A stretch of DNA of 23,354 nt from Myxococcales bacterium UBA1660 (GTDB lineage Bacteria > Myxococcota_A > Polyangia > Polyangiales > Houyiibacteriaceae). The stretch's first letter is position 1. Each line of letters starts with the position of its first letter. The position numbers were made by a program, and so were the translations under genes. The notes beneath the pieces were generated by a model. It was not told the origin of the DNA and made no database searches. It saw only the letters and a list, made by a program, of their open reading frames with translations. Below are positions 23,094 through 23,354 of the stretch, one piece after another. The stretch covers positions 1 through 23,354 of the forward strand of contig DCLA01000074.1 in the NCBI GenBank assembly GCA_002320815.1. Reading direction: 5' to 3'.

Positions 23094-23354
23094 ATGCGAG
23101 CCGCACTTCGATCCTTCGGCCTTGGCTGGGTCCTCGCGGCCGGCCTCGTGGCCGGCTTCGGCCTCCCCACCGCCGCTCAGGCCCAGTTCGACGACGAATT
23201 CGACGACGAGTTCGGCGAATCGGAACCCGAGCCCGCGGCCACTCCGGCCCCCGCGGCGGACGACGACCCCTTCGACGACGAGTTCGGCGGGGACGACGCC
23301 ACCACGACCACGACCACCACCACGAACACAAACACGAAACACGAAACACGAAAC
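23094..23354 (+). CDS. Secreted Asp/Glu-rich protein, 5' part only
   Basis: The open frame runs off the window after 87 codons without a stop. A strong signal peptide (basic start, then LGWVLAAGLVAGFGLPTAAQA, cleavage about residue 30) leads into a disordered acidic stretch with repeated DDEF units at residues 33-36, 37-40 and 61-64. A run of eight Thr and an Asn/Thr/Lys tail follow. The last 50 bases, an ACC/ACG run passing into ACACGAA repeats, have far lower GC than any gene here. Acidic DDEF-type linkers after signal peptides are seen in myxobacterial envelope proteins. The rest of the protein, and so its function, cannot be told. Confidence 0.7.
   Translation, partial: MRAALRSFGLGWVLAAGLVAGFGLPTAAQAQFDDEFDDEFGESEPEPAATPAPAADDDPFDDEFGGDDATTTTTTTTNTNTKHETRN
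23318..23354 (+). repeat. A-rich tandem repeat at the window end
   Basis: The sequence changes gradually from ACC/ACG triplets to AACACAAACACGAA and then to three copies of ACACGAA. The heptamer period is not a multiple of three, so it is not codon-driven. It is either a slippage-prone linker or the artefactual end of an assembly. Confidence 0.65.

Overview
The window is very GC-rich, with third codon positions almost always G or C, so many long antisense frames stay open by chance. A Hanks-type kinase with a C-terminal PEGA domain, TonB-dependent receptors carrying TPR domains, PilZ and HEAT-repeat proteins, many lipoproteins and a sulfatase-fold lipoprotein point to a Gram-negative bacterium of the Myxococcota (former Deltaproteobacteria). 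That placement is inferred from gene content, since no rRNA or phylogenetic marker set is present. There is no mobile element, CRISPR array or rRNA.

Layout. At 54-1541 (-) lies a HAD-type 5'-nucleotidase. It is followed by a tRNA-Ala(GGC) with a full TTGACA -35 box and a clear hairpin/T-tract terminator. Next on the + strand is a coupled pair of small envelope proteins (1852-2834) and a stand-alone PilZ protein (2867-3205). Three co-directional minus-strand genes follow: ribF, a Rho-N/TPR/DUF4912-like protein overlapping it, and a PDZ protein with a multi-helix membrane half (6851 down to 3223).

The centre of the window (16008 down to 6925) is one compact minus-strand operon: Ser/Thr kinase with PEGA domain, two paralogous TonB-dependent receptors each with an N-terminal periplasmic TPR domain, and a large cysteine-rich lipoprotein. 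Gaps are 15, 2 and 34 bp, a good sigma-54 -24/-12 element lies upstream, and a 9-bp-stem hairpin lies downstream. I read it as a regulated outer-membrane uptake or sensing system: the kinase would sense or control, the receptors would import or signal, and the lipoprotein would bind substrate at the surface. The substrate is unknown. This is the best candidate for an undescribed system here.

Divergent from the kinase are a secreted HEAT-repeat protein, xseB, and an acidic repeat protein that overlaps xseB by ATGA (16195-20043, +). A sulfatase-fold lipoprotein with Thr at the nucleophile position converges on it (22284-20071, -), with a strong hairpin between them. The right end holds a 14-bp inverted repeat with nested stems, a small secreted protein, a 312-bp gene-free stretch with several hairpins, and the 5' end of a secreted Asp/Glu-rich protein that runs off the window in an A-rich tandem repeat.
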